Assembly: GCA_905221325.1 (NCBI GenBank)
Contig: CAJNCS010000003.1
Span: 186,001 to 250,000 of the forward strand
Direction: 5' to 3'
DNA: 64,000 nucleotides
From: a bacterium
GTDB lineage: Bacteria; Bacillota; Bacilli; Lactobacillales; Streptococcaceae
Part shown: positions 8,927 through 19,079 of the stretch, piece by piece
How the letters are laid out: each line of letters begins with the position of its first letter
Position numbering within the stretch: position 1 is the first letter of the stretch
Program-made: the position numbers and the translations under genes
Notes under the pieces: generated by a model
Seen by the model: the letters and a program-made list of their open reading frames with translations, nothing else
Told to the model about the DNA's origin: nothing
The model's database searches: none

Positions 8927-9835
8927 CTATTCTACCAATTGGGTGAAGTATTCTTCTAGGTTTTGACGGGCAAAATAAATCTCATCAATAGCAACATCTG
9001 CCAAAGTTAGTTGCTTAAGAATCTGTTTGACATCTTGTTCATTACCAAAGATATGGATTTCATTTTCAGGATTGACAACCTTAAACTGGAGTTGGATCTG
9101 TTCTTTCAATACCTGACAAGCTCTTTCTTTATCGCTTGTTTTAAGTATAATATAATCCTCACTCAGTGTTTCAAACTCAGCTTTACTGATTTCACGGATA
9201 ATCTTACCTTGGTCCAAAATTCCAAAGCGATTAGCTAGGAGATAGAGTTCTGATAATATATGACTAGAGATGAGAATGGTTATGCCTTTTTCTTGATTGA
9301 GCCGCTGGATCATGAGACGAAATTCTTTGATTCCAATTGGGTCGAGACCATTAATGGGTTCATCAAGAATCAGGAAGTCGGGTTTTGATAGGAGGGCAAT
9401 GGCGATGCCAAGTCTTTGTTTCATTCCTAGTGAAAAATCACGAAAGACTTTTTTCCCGGTATCTGACAAGCCAACATAGTCCAAGGTCTCATGAATCACC
9501 TTATCAGCATTTGGAATATGACGTATCATACAATAATATTTGAGATTTTGGTAGGCTGTTAAATGATTATGGGCTACAGGTGATTCGATAACAGAACCCA
9601 CTCGAGATAAAGCCTTGGTCCACTCATTTTCTTCTTGGCTGGAAAAGAGGGAAACTGTACCTTTGTCCGCAAACAATAATTGTGTAATGATTTTGATAAG
9701 AGTAGTTTTACCTGCTCCATTTTTTCCGATTAGTCCATAAATATCTCCCTCTTTTATGGTTAGACTAAGATCTTGAAGAATAGCTTGTTGGCCGAATTGT
9801 TTGGTCAGTCCATGAATTTCGAGTACTGTTTTCAT
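8927..9835 (-). CDS. ABC transporter ATP-binding protein (BcrA/lantibiotic immunity-like)
   Basis: A 302-residue ABC ATPase: Walker A GKNGAGKTT near residue 38, signature LGMKQRLGIA near 135, Walker B FLILDEPINGLDP near 155, and the switch His in LISSHILSEL. The C-terminal extension of about 80 residues is typical of BcrA-type ATPases. The start at 9835 was chosen because AAGGAG precedes it; a longer frame to 9889 adds residues without family support. It is the first gene of a two-gene operon with the permease and is convergent with the two-component system. Confidence 0.9.
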   Translation of the reverse strand: MKTVLEIHGLTKQFGQQAILQDLSLTIKEGDIYGLIGKNGAGKTTLIKIITQLLFADKGTVSLFSSQEENEWTKALSRVGSVIESPVAHNHLTAYQNLKYYCMIRHIPNADKVIHETLDYVGLSDTGKKVFRDFSLGMKQRLGIAIALLSKPDFLILDEPINGLDPIGIKEFRLMIQRLNQEKGITILISSHILSELYLLANRFGILDQGKIIREISKAEFETLSEDYIILKTSDKERACQVLKEQIQLQFKVVNPENEIHIFGNEQDVKQILKQLTLADVAIDEIYFARQNLEEYFTQLVE

Positions 9836-9944
9836 GATTTTCTCCTTTTGATTTATTTTTCTAACTTTAGTATAAGCTATAGAAATCAAAGAAACATCAA
9901 GTAATTCTAAAGAGTTTCTAAAGTTTTGTAATTCTTAAAAGAAA

Positions 9945-9976
9945 CAAAACCCAGTTGACATTGAACTGGGCTTTTT
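9945..9976 (-). terminator. Terminator of the Cof-type phosphatase gene
   Basis: CCCAGTT / AACTGGG stem with T-rich tails on both strands, placed just after the stop of the gene at 9979. Confidence 0.7.
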
Positions 9977-9978
9977 TA

Positions 9979-10788
9979 CTATAAAATATACTTCTCAATC
10001 GCACGCGCAACGCCGTCTTCTTCGTTGCTGGCTGTAACGTCATTAGCAAGGGATTTGACATGGTCGCTGGCATTTCCCATAGCAATGCCAAACCCTGCAA
10101 ACTGAAGCATTTCGATATCGTTATTGGCATCGCCCATGGCCATAATTTCTGAGGGCTCGATCTTCAAAATCGCAGCTAGTCTAGAAAGAGCAGTAGCCTT
10201 GGTAGTTCCAAGTGGCATTGCTTCGTAAATGACAGGCTGCGAACGAACGCCGCTAAATCGTTGACAGAGTTCCTCAGCAAACCGCTGCTCAAAATCGTCT
10301 GTTTGCTCTTTTGTTCCCAAAAACATGCCTTGGAACATACGATACTTACCACTAGTTGCTTCCTCGAGGGAAATTTCAGTCAGGTCTGAAAAGACTAGCT
10401 TGGCATCATTTTGAACAATTTCATTTGGCTTGCCTCCGAGGACAAAATAATGTTTCTCATCAAAAAGAGTCAACTGGACGTCGCTTTTTTCTGCTAGGTC
10501 ATAGAGGTATTCGATGTCAGCTGGACTGAGTTCTTGCCAGTCAACTAGCCCCCAGTCACTGGTCTGGTGGGTTGAGCAACCGTTATTGACAATGACGTAC
10601 TCATTCTGTAGGTCCAGTCCCAGTTTTTTATAGTAGGGGAGGACACCGAAAAGTGGGCGCCCCGTACAGAGAACCAGTTTGGCGCCTTTTTCGATAGCTT
10701 GGTGAATGGCAGTGATGTGGGCTTGCGGGATTTCCTTGGCTTCATTAAGGAGGGTTCCGTCCATATCCAAGGCAAGTAGTTTAATCAT
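9979..10788 (-). CDS. Cof-type HAD-IIB phosphatase
   Basis: A 269-residue sugar/nucleotide phosphatase of the haloacid dehalogenase superfamily, subfamily IIB. Motif I is LDMDGTLLN at residues 6 to 14, motif II is VLCTGRP, and motif IV is MGDANNDIEML near residue 215. The start at 10788 follows the RBS AGGAAG and puts motif I at the N-terminus; a frame running up to 10968 has an unrelated extension lying over the promoter. The substrate is not predictable; family members act on phosphosugars, FMN or PLP. Confidence 0.92.
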   Translation of the reverse strand: MIKLLALDMDGTLLNEAKEIPQAHITAIHQAIEKGAKLVLCTGRPLFGVLPYYKKLGLDLQNEYVIVNNGCSTHQTSDWGLVDWQELSPADIEYLYDLAEKSDVQLTLFDEKHYFVLGGKPNEIVQNDAKLVFSDLTEISLEEATSGKYRMFQGMFLGTKEQTDDFEQRFAEELCQRFSGVRSQPVIYEAMPLGTTKATALSRLAAILKIEPSEIMAMGDANNDIEMLQFAGFGIAMGNASDHVKSLANDVTASNEEDGVARAIEKYIL

Positions 10789-10818
10789 AAGACTTCCTTT
10801 TCTAGGTGTTTTGCTTTT

Positions 10819-10827
10819 ATTATAGCA
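10819..10827 (-). promoter_or_regulatory. Extended -10 promoter of the Cof-type phosphatase gene
   Basis: On the - strand the sequence is TG-C-TATAAT, placed about 30 bases upstream of the chosen ATG. It supports the start at 10788. Confidence 0.65.
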
Positions 10828-10932
10828 TATTTTGGAGAAGATGATGATCAAAGGGACAGGAGCTAATTGATTTTGCAGTTTAGGACGTTTCGATGACAAT
10901 CCAAGATTTGAAGAGGATATTTGGCAAAGATA

Positions 10933-10941
10933 TGCTATACT
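10933..10941 (+). promoter_or_regulatory. Extended -10 promoter for the double-glycine peptide gene
   Basis: TG-C-TATACT; the predicted start of transcription is near 10948, giving a leader of about 110 bases that contains a hairpin (9-bp stem AAAAAACTA / TAGTTTTTT at 10974 to 10999) and a short inverted repeat TTGTC...GACAA (10946 to 10968). Confidence 0.6.
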
Positions 10942-11060
10942 AAACTTGTCAACGTTGTAACTAGACAAACATAAAAAAACTAGCTTAAAATAGTTTTTTG
11001 TAAGTAGGTATGAGTAGCAGATTCCTCAACTAATCTGAAGAATAATGGAGGAAATATATC

Positions 11061-11282
11061 ATGATTTTAATGACAAAAAATATAAATCTAACAAATGAAG
11101 AATTAGAGCTGATACAAGGTGGAGCAGATCCGTATGGTAAAGAGTCTAATGGTTATTATTCTTGGCAAATAGAGCCGGTATTAACTATGCCGGTTCATGG
11201 ATTTTGTCCCAGAGGCACTTATGATTTAGGATATATTGGAGGAGGCAATCATCTTTGCAAAGGAAGTGCTGCGAGATTTTAA
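11061..11282 (+). CDS. Double-glycine leader peptide, bacteriocin-like
   Basis: A 73-residue peptide whose first 21 residues look like a double-glycine leader: acidic and amphipathic LTNEELELIQGG with G20-G21. Cleavage after G21 would give a 52-residue peptide with two cysteines (C49, C66), aromatic residues and GGG near residue 60. Export would need a C39-peptidase ABC transporter, none of which lies in this window. The RBS GGAGG at 11047 fits the ATG at 11061; a second ATG at 11070 lies too far from it. The next gene is a CPBP-family membrane protease, a family often used for bacteriocin immunity or maturation. I do not recognise the mature peptide. Confidence 0.75.
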   Translation: MILMTKNINLTNEELELIQGGADPYGKESNGYYSWQIEPVLTMPVHGFCPRGTYDLGYIGGGNHLCKGSAARF

Positions 11283-11335
11283 GTAAAATTTATTAGTAAT
11301 ATGAAGAAACAAGTGAAGAAAGCAGAGAATTTAAT

Positions 11336-12007
11336 ATGAAAAAACGGGCTATTCAAATTTTACTAGCATTGTCCTTAATTTTTTACAAATCAACGTGGTT
11401 TTGGAGAGTTTTCATTCACCTCGCAAAGCCCTATCTACCAGCAAGTCGTGAATTTTTTCAGATTCTGCTTTTGATGGAGAGCGGAGTTCTTTTCTTAGCG
11501 GTCATCTATCTACTAGTTTTTGCAGGAAAGAAAATTTTTCATTTCAAGTGGCAGCTGAGGTATTTTATCTACCTTTTACTGGGATATATCATTTCATATA
11601 TGTCTGACTTCCTCTTTTCGTATTTCATATCTACGCCTTCAAATCAGATTTCTTTGAATGAAACGGTAGAAATGATGGGGAGACAGGAGTTCCCTTATTT
11701 CTTGCTCATCGTTTGCTTCATCGCCCCTATTGCTGAGGAATTGATTTATCGAGGTGTGCTTATGACAACCTTTTTCAAAAACTCACCTTGGTACGGAGAT
11801 GTTTTGCTTTCTGCTATTATTTTCGGTTATATTCATATCAATTTTGCTTTAACTCCTCTTGCTTTTTTCATTTATGCTAGTGGAGGTCTTATTTTAGCTC
11901 TATTGTATCGCATGACTAAAAATCTCTACTATCCAATACTAGTTCATATTCTCATTAATATCACTGCCTTCTGGGACGTGTGGTTACTCCTATTTTCAGG
12001 AAGTTAG
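11336..12007 (+). CDS. CPBP-family intramembrane metalloprotease
   Basis: A 223-residue membrane protein of the CPBP (Abi / CAAX-protease and bacteriocin-processing) family with about six to eight helices. All family motifs are present: E134-E135-x-x-x-R139 in PIAEELIYRG, H167 in FGYIHINF, and H204/N208 in HILINI. It starts 53 bases after the bacteriocin-like gene, with no terminator between them, and has only a weak RBS. The family acts on membrane or peptide substrates; a role in immunity to, or processing of, the upstream peptide is inference from position. Confidence 0.88.
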   Translation: MKKRAIQILLALSLIFYKSTWFWRVFIHLAKPYLPASREFFQILLLMESGVLFLAVIYLLVFAGKKIFHFKWQLRYFIYLLLGYIISYMSDFLFSYFISTPSNQISLNETVEMMGRQEFPYFLLIVCFIAPIAEELIYRGVLMTTFFKNSPWYGDVLLSAIIFGYIHINFALTPLAFFIYASGGLILALLYRMTKNLYYPILVHILINITAFWDVWLLLFSGS

Positions 12008-12018
12008 CTTACTAAAAT

Positions 12019-12047
12019 AATGTCGGAACTTTCCGGCATTTTCTTTT
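12019..12047 (+). terminator. Terminator after the CPBP protease gene
   Basis: AATGTCGGA pairs with TCCGGCATT (one G-U pair), followed by TTCTTTTC. Confidence 0.7.
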
Positions 12048-12095
12048 CAACAGATGAATAAGAACCGATTATTTACAGACTTGGGTGGCTAATCA

Positions 12096-12104
12096 TGGTA
12101 TAAT
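12096..12104 (+). promoter_or_regulatory. Extended -10 promoter of rexBA
   Basis: TG-G-TATAAT, giving a transcript start near 12111. This supports the start of rexB at 12137, not at the ATG at 12113. Confidence 0.7.
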
Positions 12105-12136
12105 ATAGGGTAATGAAAAATTCCAACGAGGCAGAG

Positions 12137-15100
12137 ATGAAATTACTTTATACTGATATTCGGACTTCTTTGACAGAAATCTTAACTAGAGAGGCGGAAG
12201 AGCTGGTTGCTATTGGCAAGCGGGTTTTCTACATTGCTCCCAACTCTCTTTCTTTTGAAAAGGAACGCGCCGTGCTGGAATGCTTGTCCCAGCAGGCTTC
12301 TTTTGCGATTACCGTCACGCGTTTTGCTCAGATGGCTCGTTACCTGTTCTTGAATGATTTGCCAACTAAGACGAGTCTAGATGACATCGGTCTTGGTATG
12401 GCCTTTTATAAGTGCCTTGCGGAACTCGATCCCAAGGACTTACGTGTTTATGGTGCAATTAAGCAGGATGCTCAATTTATCCAGCAGTTGATTGAACTTT
12501 ATCATGAGATGACGACTGCTCAAATGAACTTTTTAGACTTGGAAAGTTTAACAGATGAAGATAAGCGAGCGGATTTACTCTTGATTTTTGAGAAAGTGAC
12601 TGCCTATCTTAATCAAGGTCAGTTGGCTCAGGGAAGTCAGTTGTCCCATTTGATTGAGGCTATTGAAAATGGCAAGGTAAGTAGTGATTTTAGTCAGATT
12701 GCATTGGTCATTGACGGATTTACCCGTTTTTCTGCTGAGGAAGAGCGTGTAGTGGATCTACTCCATCGTAAAGGTGCCGAGATTGTTATTGGGGCCTATG
12801 CAAGCAAGAAGGCCTATACCAGTCCGTTCACTGAAGGAAATCTCTATCAAGCCAGTGTGGAATTTCTTCATCATTTGGGGGCAAAATACCAAACACCTGC
12901 TCAGGATCGTTCTCAGACACATGAGAAAATGGATAGTTTTGACAAGGCTTCTCGTTTGCTGGAGTCTTCTTATGACTTCTCAGAACTCACCTTGAATATC
13001 GATGAGAAGGACTGTGAAAATCTGCAAATCTGGTCTTGCTTGACGCAAAAAGAGGAGTTGGAATTAGTAGCCCGTAGCATTCGTCAGAAATTACATGACA
13101 ATCCAGATCTGAGTTACAAGAATTTTCGTATTCTCTTGGGTGATGTGGCTTCTTACCAGTTATCGCTGAAAACTATTTTTGACCAGTATCAGATTCCTTT
13201 TTATCTTGGTAGAAGTGAATCCATGGCTCACCACCCTTTGACTCAGTATGTCGAATCTATTTTGCGTTTGAAACGCTACCGTTTTCGTCAGGAGGATTTG
13301 ATTAATCTCCTCAGAACTGGTCTGTATACTGACCTTAGCCAAGCGGATATTGATGCTTTTGAGCAATATCTCCGCTACCTTGGTATCAATGGCTTGCCAG
13401 CCTTTCAGAAAACCTTCACCAAATCCCACCATGGTAAATTTGATTTGAAAGGTTTGAATGCTATTCGTCTGCGAGTTTTGGCGCCACTTGAAACCTTATT
13501 TGCCAGTCGGAAGCAAAAGGCAGAAAATCTCTTGCAAAAGTGGAATGCTTTTCTAAAAAATGCTGCTCTAAGCAAGCAGATGCAAGACTTGACAGCTACT
13601 ATGGAAGCTCTAGAACAGGAAAGACAAGCCGAAGTTTGGAAAGCCTTCTGCCATGTTTTAGAACAATTTGCGACGGTTTTTGATGGTTCACAAGTTAGTC
13701 TAGAGGATTTCCTAGCCTTGCTCCATTCTGGAATGAGTTTGTCCCAGTATCGCACCATTCCAGCAACAGTGGACACCGTTCTGGTGCAGAGTTACGATCT
13801 GATTGCACCTCTGACAGCTGTCTTTGTCTATGCCATCGGGCTGACTCAGGATCATTTACCAAAAATCGCGCAAAACACCAGCCTTTTGACAGACGAGGAA
13901 AGACAAGGCCTAAACCAAGCGACTGAAGAGGGTGCGCAATTACTGATTGCAAGTAGTGAGAATCTCAAGAAAAATCGCTACACCATGCTTTCTTTAGTCA
14001 ATGCTGCTCGTAAGCAGTTGGTGTTATCCGCTCCAAGTCTCCTCAATGAAAATGAGAGCAAGGAATCGGCTTATCTTCAGGAACTGGTGAGTTTTGGATT
14101 TAGCCGGATAGAGAAGAAGATTCATCACAAAGGTCTGTCTAAGGATGATATGGGGTCATATCACAGTCTCTTGTCTAGTTTGGTTGCCTACCATCAGCAG
14201 GGCGAGACAAGTAATACTGAGCAAGACTTGACTTTTGTCAAGGTTCTGGCGCGTGTCATGGGGAAAAAACTTGATCAAAAAGGTCTTACAAATCCAGCTA
14301 TCCCAACCACTCCAAGCAGCAAGCCTTTAGCTAGGGAAACCTTGCAGGCTCTTTATCCAGCTGAAAAAGAGTTTTACCTCTCTACTTCTGGTTTGACGGA
14401 GTTTTACCGCAATGAATACAGTTATTTCCTCCGTTATGTCTTAGGTTTGCAGGAAGAATTGCGCCTTCGTCCAGATGCTCGCAGTCATGGGAATTTCTTA
14501 CACCGTATCTTTGAACGTGCCTTGAGACTGCCTGCTGAAAATCCATTTGACCAACGCCTGGAGCAAGCCATTCAAGAAACCAGTCAAGAACGGGAATTTG
14601 AAGCTATTTATCAGGAAAGTTTAGAAGCCCAGTTTACTAAGGAAATTCTCCTTGATGTTGCGCGAACGACTGGCCATATTCTCCGTCATAATCCAGCCAT
14701 TGAAACCATCCAAGAGGAAGCAACATTTGGTGGCAAGGAGCAAGCCTTTATTCAATTGGATAATGGACGGAGTGTCCATGTGCGAGGCAAGGTTGACCGT
14801 ATTGACCGCCTGAAAGCTGATGGAGCGCTAGGAGTGGTAGACTACAAGTCTAGTTTGACCCAGTTCCAGTTTCCTCATTTCTTTAATGGGCTTAATTCCC
14901 AACTGCCAACCTATCTTGCTGCCTTAAAAAGAGAAGGGGAGCAGAACTTTTTCGGTGCCATGTACTTGGAAATGGCTGAGCCTGTCCAATCTTTATTAGC
15001 TGTTAAAAGTCTGGCAGGAGCAGTAGTAGAAGCCAGCAAATCAATGAAATACCAAGGACTCTTTTTAGAAAAAGAAAGCAGTCACTTGGGCGAATTTTAC

Positions 15101-15412
15101 AACAAAAACAAGGCTAATCAGCTGACAGACGAGGAATTCCAGCTCTTACTAGACTATAATGCCCATCTGTACAAGAAGGCAGCTGAGAAGATTTTAGAAG
15201 GCCAGTTTGCCATCAATCCCTATACCGAAAATGGCAGAAGCATTGCCCCGTACGTTCAGCAACATCAAGCCATTACAGGATTTGAAGCCAATTACCACTT
15301 GGGTCAAGCTCGTTTTCTAGAGAAGTTAGAGCTAGCTGATGGCAAGCGCCTAGTCGGAGAAAAGCTCAAGCAAGCTTGGTTTGAAAAAATGAGAGAGGAG
15401 TTGAATCGATGA
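12137..15412 (+). CDS. rexB: ATP-dependent exonuclease subunit RexB (AddB)
   Basis: A 1091-residue subunit of the RexAB (AddAB-type) helicase-nuclease that resects double-strand ends up to Chi. The C-terminal RecB-type nuclease domain contains the catalytic GVVDYKSS motif near residue 910. The N-terminal half is a degenerate helicase-like domain. The start at 12137 is preceded by GAGG and yields the usual family length; an in-frame ATG at 12113 sits at the predicted transcript start. It overlaps rexA by four bases. Confidence 0.95.
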   Translation: MKLLYTDIRTSLTEILTREAEELVAIGKRVFYIAPNSLSFEKERAVLECLSQQASFAITVTRFAQMARYLFLNDLPTKTSLDDIGLGMAFYKCLAELDPKDLRVYGAIKQDAQFIQQLIELYHEMTTAQMNFLDLESLTDEDKRADLLLIFEKVTAYLNQGQLAQGSQLSHLIEAIENGKVSSDFSQIALVIDGFTRFSAEEERVVDLLHRKGAEIVIGAYASKKAYTSPFTEGNLYQASVEFLHHLGAKYQTPAQDRSQTHEKMDSFDKASRLLESSYDFSELTLNIDEKDCENLQIWSCLTQKEELELVARSIRQKLHDNPDLSYKNFRILLGDVASYQLSLKTIFDQYQIPFYLGRSESMAHHPLTQYVESILRLKRYRFRQEDLINLLRTGLYTDLSQADIDAFEQYLRYLGINGLPAFQKTFTKSHHGKFDLKGLNAIRLRVLAPLETLFASRKQKAENLLQKWNAFLKNAALSKQMQDLTATMEALEQERQAEVWKAFCHVLEQFATVFDGSQVSLEDFLALLHSGMSLSQYRTIPATVDTVLVQSYDLIAPLTAVFVYAIGLTQDHLPKIAQNTSLLTDEERQGLNQATEEGAQLLIASSENLKKNRYTMLSLVNAARKQLVLSAPSLLNENESKESAYLQELVSFGFSRIEKKIHHKGLSKDDMGSYHSLLSSLVAYHQQGETSNTEQDLTFVKVLARVMGKKLDQKGLTNPAIPTTPSSKPLARETLQALYPAEKEFYLSTSGLTEFYRNEYSYFLRYVLGLQEELRLRPDARSHGNFLHRIFERALRLPAENPFDQRLEQAIQETSQEREFEAIYQESLEAQFTKEILLDVARTTGHILRHNPAIETIQEEATFGGKEQAFIQLDNGRSVHVRGKVDRIDRLKADGALGVVDYKSSLTQFQFPHFFNGLNSQLPTYLAALKREGEQNFFGAMYLEMAEPVQSLLAVKSLAGAVVEASKSMKYQGLFLEKESSHLGEFYNKNKANQLTDEEFQLLLDYNAHLYKKAAEKILEGQFAINPYTENGRSIAPYVQQHQAITGFEANYHLGQARFLEKLELADGKRLVGEKLKQAWFEKMREELNR

Positions 15413-18400
15413 AGCCCATTTCCTTTTTAACTGAGGAAGAAATTCAAAAACTGCAAGAAGCAGAAGCGCATTCGAGAAAAGTACAAAAGAAAACTGCCGA
15501 GCAAATTGAAGCCATTTATACGGCGGGGCAAAATATCCTAGTTTCAGCTTCAGCTGGTTCAGGTAAAACCTTTGTTATGGCCGAGCGCATTCTTGACCAA
15601 TTAGCGCGTGGTGTGGAAATTCGCCAACTCTTTATCTCGACCTTTACTGTTAAGGCTGCGACCGAACTCAAAGAACGTTTGGAGAAAAAAATCAGCCAAC
15701 AAATCCAAGAAAGTAGCGATGTTGATCTCAAACAACACTTGGGGCGTCAGTTGGCAGACCTGCCAAACGCTGCCATCGGAACCATGGACTCCTTCACGCA
15801 AAAATTCCTTGGCAAGCATGGTTATCTGATTGATATCGCACCAAATTTTCGTATTCTACAAAATGAAAGTGAACAGTTACTCTTAAAAAACGAAGTTTTT
15901 CATCAGGTTTTTGAAGACCATTACCAAGGTGAGAATAAAGAGAAATTTTGTAGCTTGGTGAAGAACTTTGCTGGACGAGGTAAGGATGAACGAGGTCTAC
16001 GCCAGCAAGTCTACAAAATCTATGATTTTCTTCAATCCACCAGCAGTCCCCAAAAATGGCTGAACGAGTCTTTTCTCAAAGGGTTTGAAAAGGCTGACTT
16101 TGCAAATGAAAAAGAGAAACTAACTGAGCAAATCAAGCAGGCGCTTTGGGACTTGGAAAGTTTCTTCCGTTATCATCTGGATAATGATGCCAAGGAGTTC
16201 CCAAAAGCTGCCTATTTAGAAGCTGTTCAACAGGTTCTGGATGAAATTAGCTCCTTAAATCAAGAGTCCGATTGTCAGGCTTATCAAGCAGTGCTTGCGC
16301 GTATTGTCGTCATCTCTAAGGAGAAAAATGGTCGAGCTCTGGCTAACTCCAGTCGTAAGGCCGATTTGAAGCCACTGGCTGATGCCTATAACGATGAGAG
16401 AAAGGCCCAGTTTGCTAAACTAGGACAACTGGCGGACCAGATAACGATTCTCGACTATCAAGAGCGTTATCACGAAGACACCTGGGATCTAGCTAAAACC
16501 TTCCAAACCTTTATGAGTGATTTTGTGGAGGCTTATCGTGAACGTAAACGCCAAGAAAATGCCTTTGAATTCGCTGATATCAGTCATTACACCATTGAGA
16601 TTTTAGAGAATTTCCCACAAGTCCGCGAGGCTTATCAGGAACGATTCCACGAAGTCATGGTCGATGAGTATCAAGATACTAACCACATTCAAGAACGGAT
16701 GCTGGAATTGCTGTCGAATGGTCATAATCGCTTTATGGTGGGGGATATCAAGCAGTCCATCTACCGTTTCCGTCAGGCAGACCCGCAGATTTTCAATGAA
16801 AAATTCCAACGCTATTCGCAAAATCCTCAAGAAGGAAAGCTGATTCTCCTCAAGGAAAATTTCCGTAGTAGTTCAGAAGTGCTGTCAGCAACCAATGATG
16901 TTTTTGCACGCCTTATGGACCAAGAAGTCGGCGAAATTAACTACGACAGTATGCACCAGCTTGTTTTTGCCAATAGCAAACTAACTCCCAACCCTGAGAA
17001 CAAGGCAGAATTTCTCCTTTATGACAAGAATGAAAGCGAACAAGAGGAAGAAGAGAGCCAAGCAGAAACGAAACTCACTGGAGAAATGCGCCTAGTTGTC
17101 AAGGAAATCCTGAAGCTTCATCAAGAAAAAGGTGTTGCCTTTAAAGAAATTGCCCTTTTGACTTCCAGTAGGAGTCGTAATGACCAGATTCTCCTCGCCA
17201 TGTCTGAGTACGGAATTCCAGTTAAAACCGACGGTGAGCAAAACAATTATCTCCAATCCCTAGAAGTACAAGTCATGCTGGACACCCTGCGTGTCATTCA
17301 CAATCCCCTGCAAGACTATGCTTTGGTTGCTCTTATGAAGTCTCCTATGTTTAGCTTTGATGAGGACGAGTTAGCACGTTTGTCCCTTCAGAAAGTAGAG
17401 GATAAGATCCAAGAAAATCTCTATGAGAAACTGGTCAATGCTCAAAAACAAGCAGCTAGCCAGAAAGAGTTAATTCATACAGCTCTAGCTGAAAAACTAA
17501 ATCAGTTCATGGATATTTTGGATTCTTGGCGCCTGTATGCCAAAACCCACTCTCTCTATGACTTGATTTGGAAGATTTACAACGACCGTTTTTATTATGA
17601 CTATGTTGGAGCCTTGCCAAACGGACCTGCTAGACAGGCTAATCTCTATGCACTAGCTCTACGAGCTGACCAGTTTGAAAAGAGTAATTTCAAGGGCTTG
17701 TCGCGTTTTATACATATGATTGACCAAGTCCTAGAAGCCCAGCACGATCTTGCGAGCGTGGCCGTCGCACCGCCAAAAGATGCTGTAGAACTTATGACCA
17801 TTCACAAGAGCAAAGGTCTGGAGTTTCCTTATGTCTTTATCCTCAACATGGATCAGGACTTCAACAAGCAAGACTCAATGTCAGACGTCATTCTCAGCCG
17901 TCAAAATGGTCTTGGTGTCAAATACATTGTTAAGGTGGAAACAGGAGCAGTGGAAGCACACTATCCTAAAACCATCAAACTCTCCATTCCCAGCCTAACT
18001 TATACGCAGAATGAGAAAGAACTGCAATTGGCTAGCTATTCAGAGCAGATGCGTCTGCTGTATGTTGCCATGACGAGAGCTGAGAAAAAGCTCTATCTTG
18101 TCGGCAAGGGTTCTCGTGAAAAGCTAGAAGCCAAGGAATACCCAGCAGCAAACAATGGAAAATTAGATAGCAATACTAGACTGCAAGCAAGAAATTTCCA
18201 AGATTGGATCTGGGCTATTACCAAAGTATTTGTCAAGGAAAATCTCAACTTTAGCTATCGTTTTGTTGGTGAAGACCAGCTGACCAGAGAAGCTATCGGA
18301 GAGTTGGAAAACAAGAGCCCTCTCCAAGATAGTTCTCAAGCAGACAACCGCCAGTCTGAAACTATCAAAGAAGCTTTGGAAATGCTGAAAGAGGTGGAAG

Positions 18401-19062
18401 TTTATAATACTCTTCACCGCGCAGCCATTGAATTACCAAGTGTTCAAACTCCAAGTCAAATCAAGAAATTCTACGAACCGGTTATGGATATGGAAGGGGT
18501 AGAAATTACTAACCAAACTCAAACACCAGAGAAGAAAATCAGATTCGATTTGCCAGACTTTTCAACCCAAGAAAAGGTAACTGGAGCGGAAATTGGTAGT
18601 GCCACTCATGAACTTATGCAGAGAATTGACCTTAGTCAGCAACCAACCCTTGCCAGCCTGACAGAAACTCTCAAACAAGTTCAGACTAGCCCAGCTGTTA
18701 GAGACAAGATCAATCTTTCTAAAATTCTCGCCTTCTTTGAAACACCACTTGGTCAGGAGATTCTCGCTAATACCGACCATCTCTACCGCGAGCAACCTTT
18801 CTCCATGCTCAAAAAAGATCAAAAGAGTCAGGAAGACTTTGTTGTTCGTGGGATCTTAGACGGATATCTGCTTTTTGAGGATCGTATTGTTCTTTTCGAC
18901 TACAAAACAGACCGCTATGATCAACCAAGTCAACTCATAGACCGCTATCGTGGTCAGTTAGCCTTATACGGAGAGGCTTTATCTCGTGCCTATTCGATTG
19001 AAAATATTGAAAAATACTTGATTTTACTCGGTAAAGACGAGGTTCAAGTTGTAAAAGTATAA
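15409..19062 (+). CDS. rexA: ATP-dependent helicase/nuclease subunit RexA (AddA)
   Basis: A 1217-residue UvrD-like helicase fused to a nuclease domain. Walker A is [10 protein letters not shown] near residue 48, motif II is VDEYQDTN near 420, motif III/IV regions include [13 protein letters not shown], motif V is [10 protein letters not shown] near 800, motif VI is [12 protein letters not shown], and the C-terminal nuclease motif is VLFDYKTDR near 1165. With RexB it repairs double-strand breaks and feeds RecA. Start and stop overlap and spacing show one operon with rexB and probably the gene at 19080. Confidence 0.96.
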   Translation: MKPISFLTEEEIQKLQEAEAHSRKVQKKTAEQIEAIYTAGQNILVSASAGSGKTFVMAERILDQLARGVEIRQLFISTFTVKAATELKERLEKKISQQIQESSDVDLKQHLGRQLADLPNAAIGTMDSFTQKFLGKHGYLIDIAPNFRILQNESEQLLLKNEVFHQVFEDHYQGENKEKFCSLVKNFAGRGKDERGLRQQVYKIYDFLQSTSSPQKWLNESFLKGFEKADFANEKEKLTEQIKQALWDLESFFRYHLDNDAKEFPKAAYLEAVQQVLDEISSLNQESDCQAYQAVLARIVVISKEKNGRALANSSRKADLKPLADAYNDERKAQFAKLGQLADQITILDYQERYHEDTWDLAKTFQTFMSDFVEAYRERKRQENAFEFADISHYTIEILENFPQVREAYQERFHEVMVDEYQDTNHIQERMLELLSNGHNRFMVGDIKQSIYRFRQADPQIFNEKFQRYSQNPQEGKLILLKENFRSSSEVLSATNDVFARLMDQEVGEINYDSMHQLVFANSKLTPNPENKAEFLLYDKNESEQEEEESQAETKLTGEMRLVVKEILKLHQEKGVAFKEIALLTSSRSRNDQILLAMSEYGIPVKTDGEQNNYLQSLEVQVMLDTLRVIHNPLQDYALVALMKSPMFSFDEDELARLSLQKVEDKIQENLYEKLVNAQKQAASQKELIHTALAEKLNQFMDILDSWRLYAKTHSLYDLIWKIYNDRFYYDYVGALPNGPARQANLYALALRADQFEKSNFKGLSRFIHMIDQVLEAQHDLASVAVAPPKDAVELMTIHKSKGLEFPYVFILNMDQDFNKQDSMSDVILSRQNGLGVKYIVKVETGAVEAHYPKTIKLSIPSLTYTQNEKELQLASYSEQMRLLYVAMTRAEKKLYLVGKGSREKLEAKEYPAANNGKLDSNTRLQARNFQDWIWAITKVFVKENLNFSYRFVGEDQLTREAIGELENKSPLQDSSQADNRQSETIKEALEMLKEVEVYNTLHRAAIELPSVQTPSQIKKFYEPVMDMEGVEITNQTQTPEKKIRFDLPDFSTQEKVTGAEIGSATHELMQRIDLSQQPTLASLTETLKQVQTSPAVRDKINLSKILAFFETPLGQEILANTDHLYREQPFSMLKKDQKSQEDFVVRGILDGYLLFEDRIVLFDYKTDRYDQPSQLIDRYRGQLALYGEALSRAYSIENIEKYLILLGKDEVQVVKV

Positions 19063-19079
19063 TCTAGAAAGGAGACCTC

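Noticed and set aside
10789..10968. 60-residue N-terminal extension of the Cof-type phosphatase
   Set aside because: It covers the promoter, and the conserved DxD motif is already at the N-terminus with the start at 10788.
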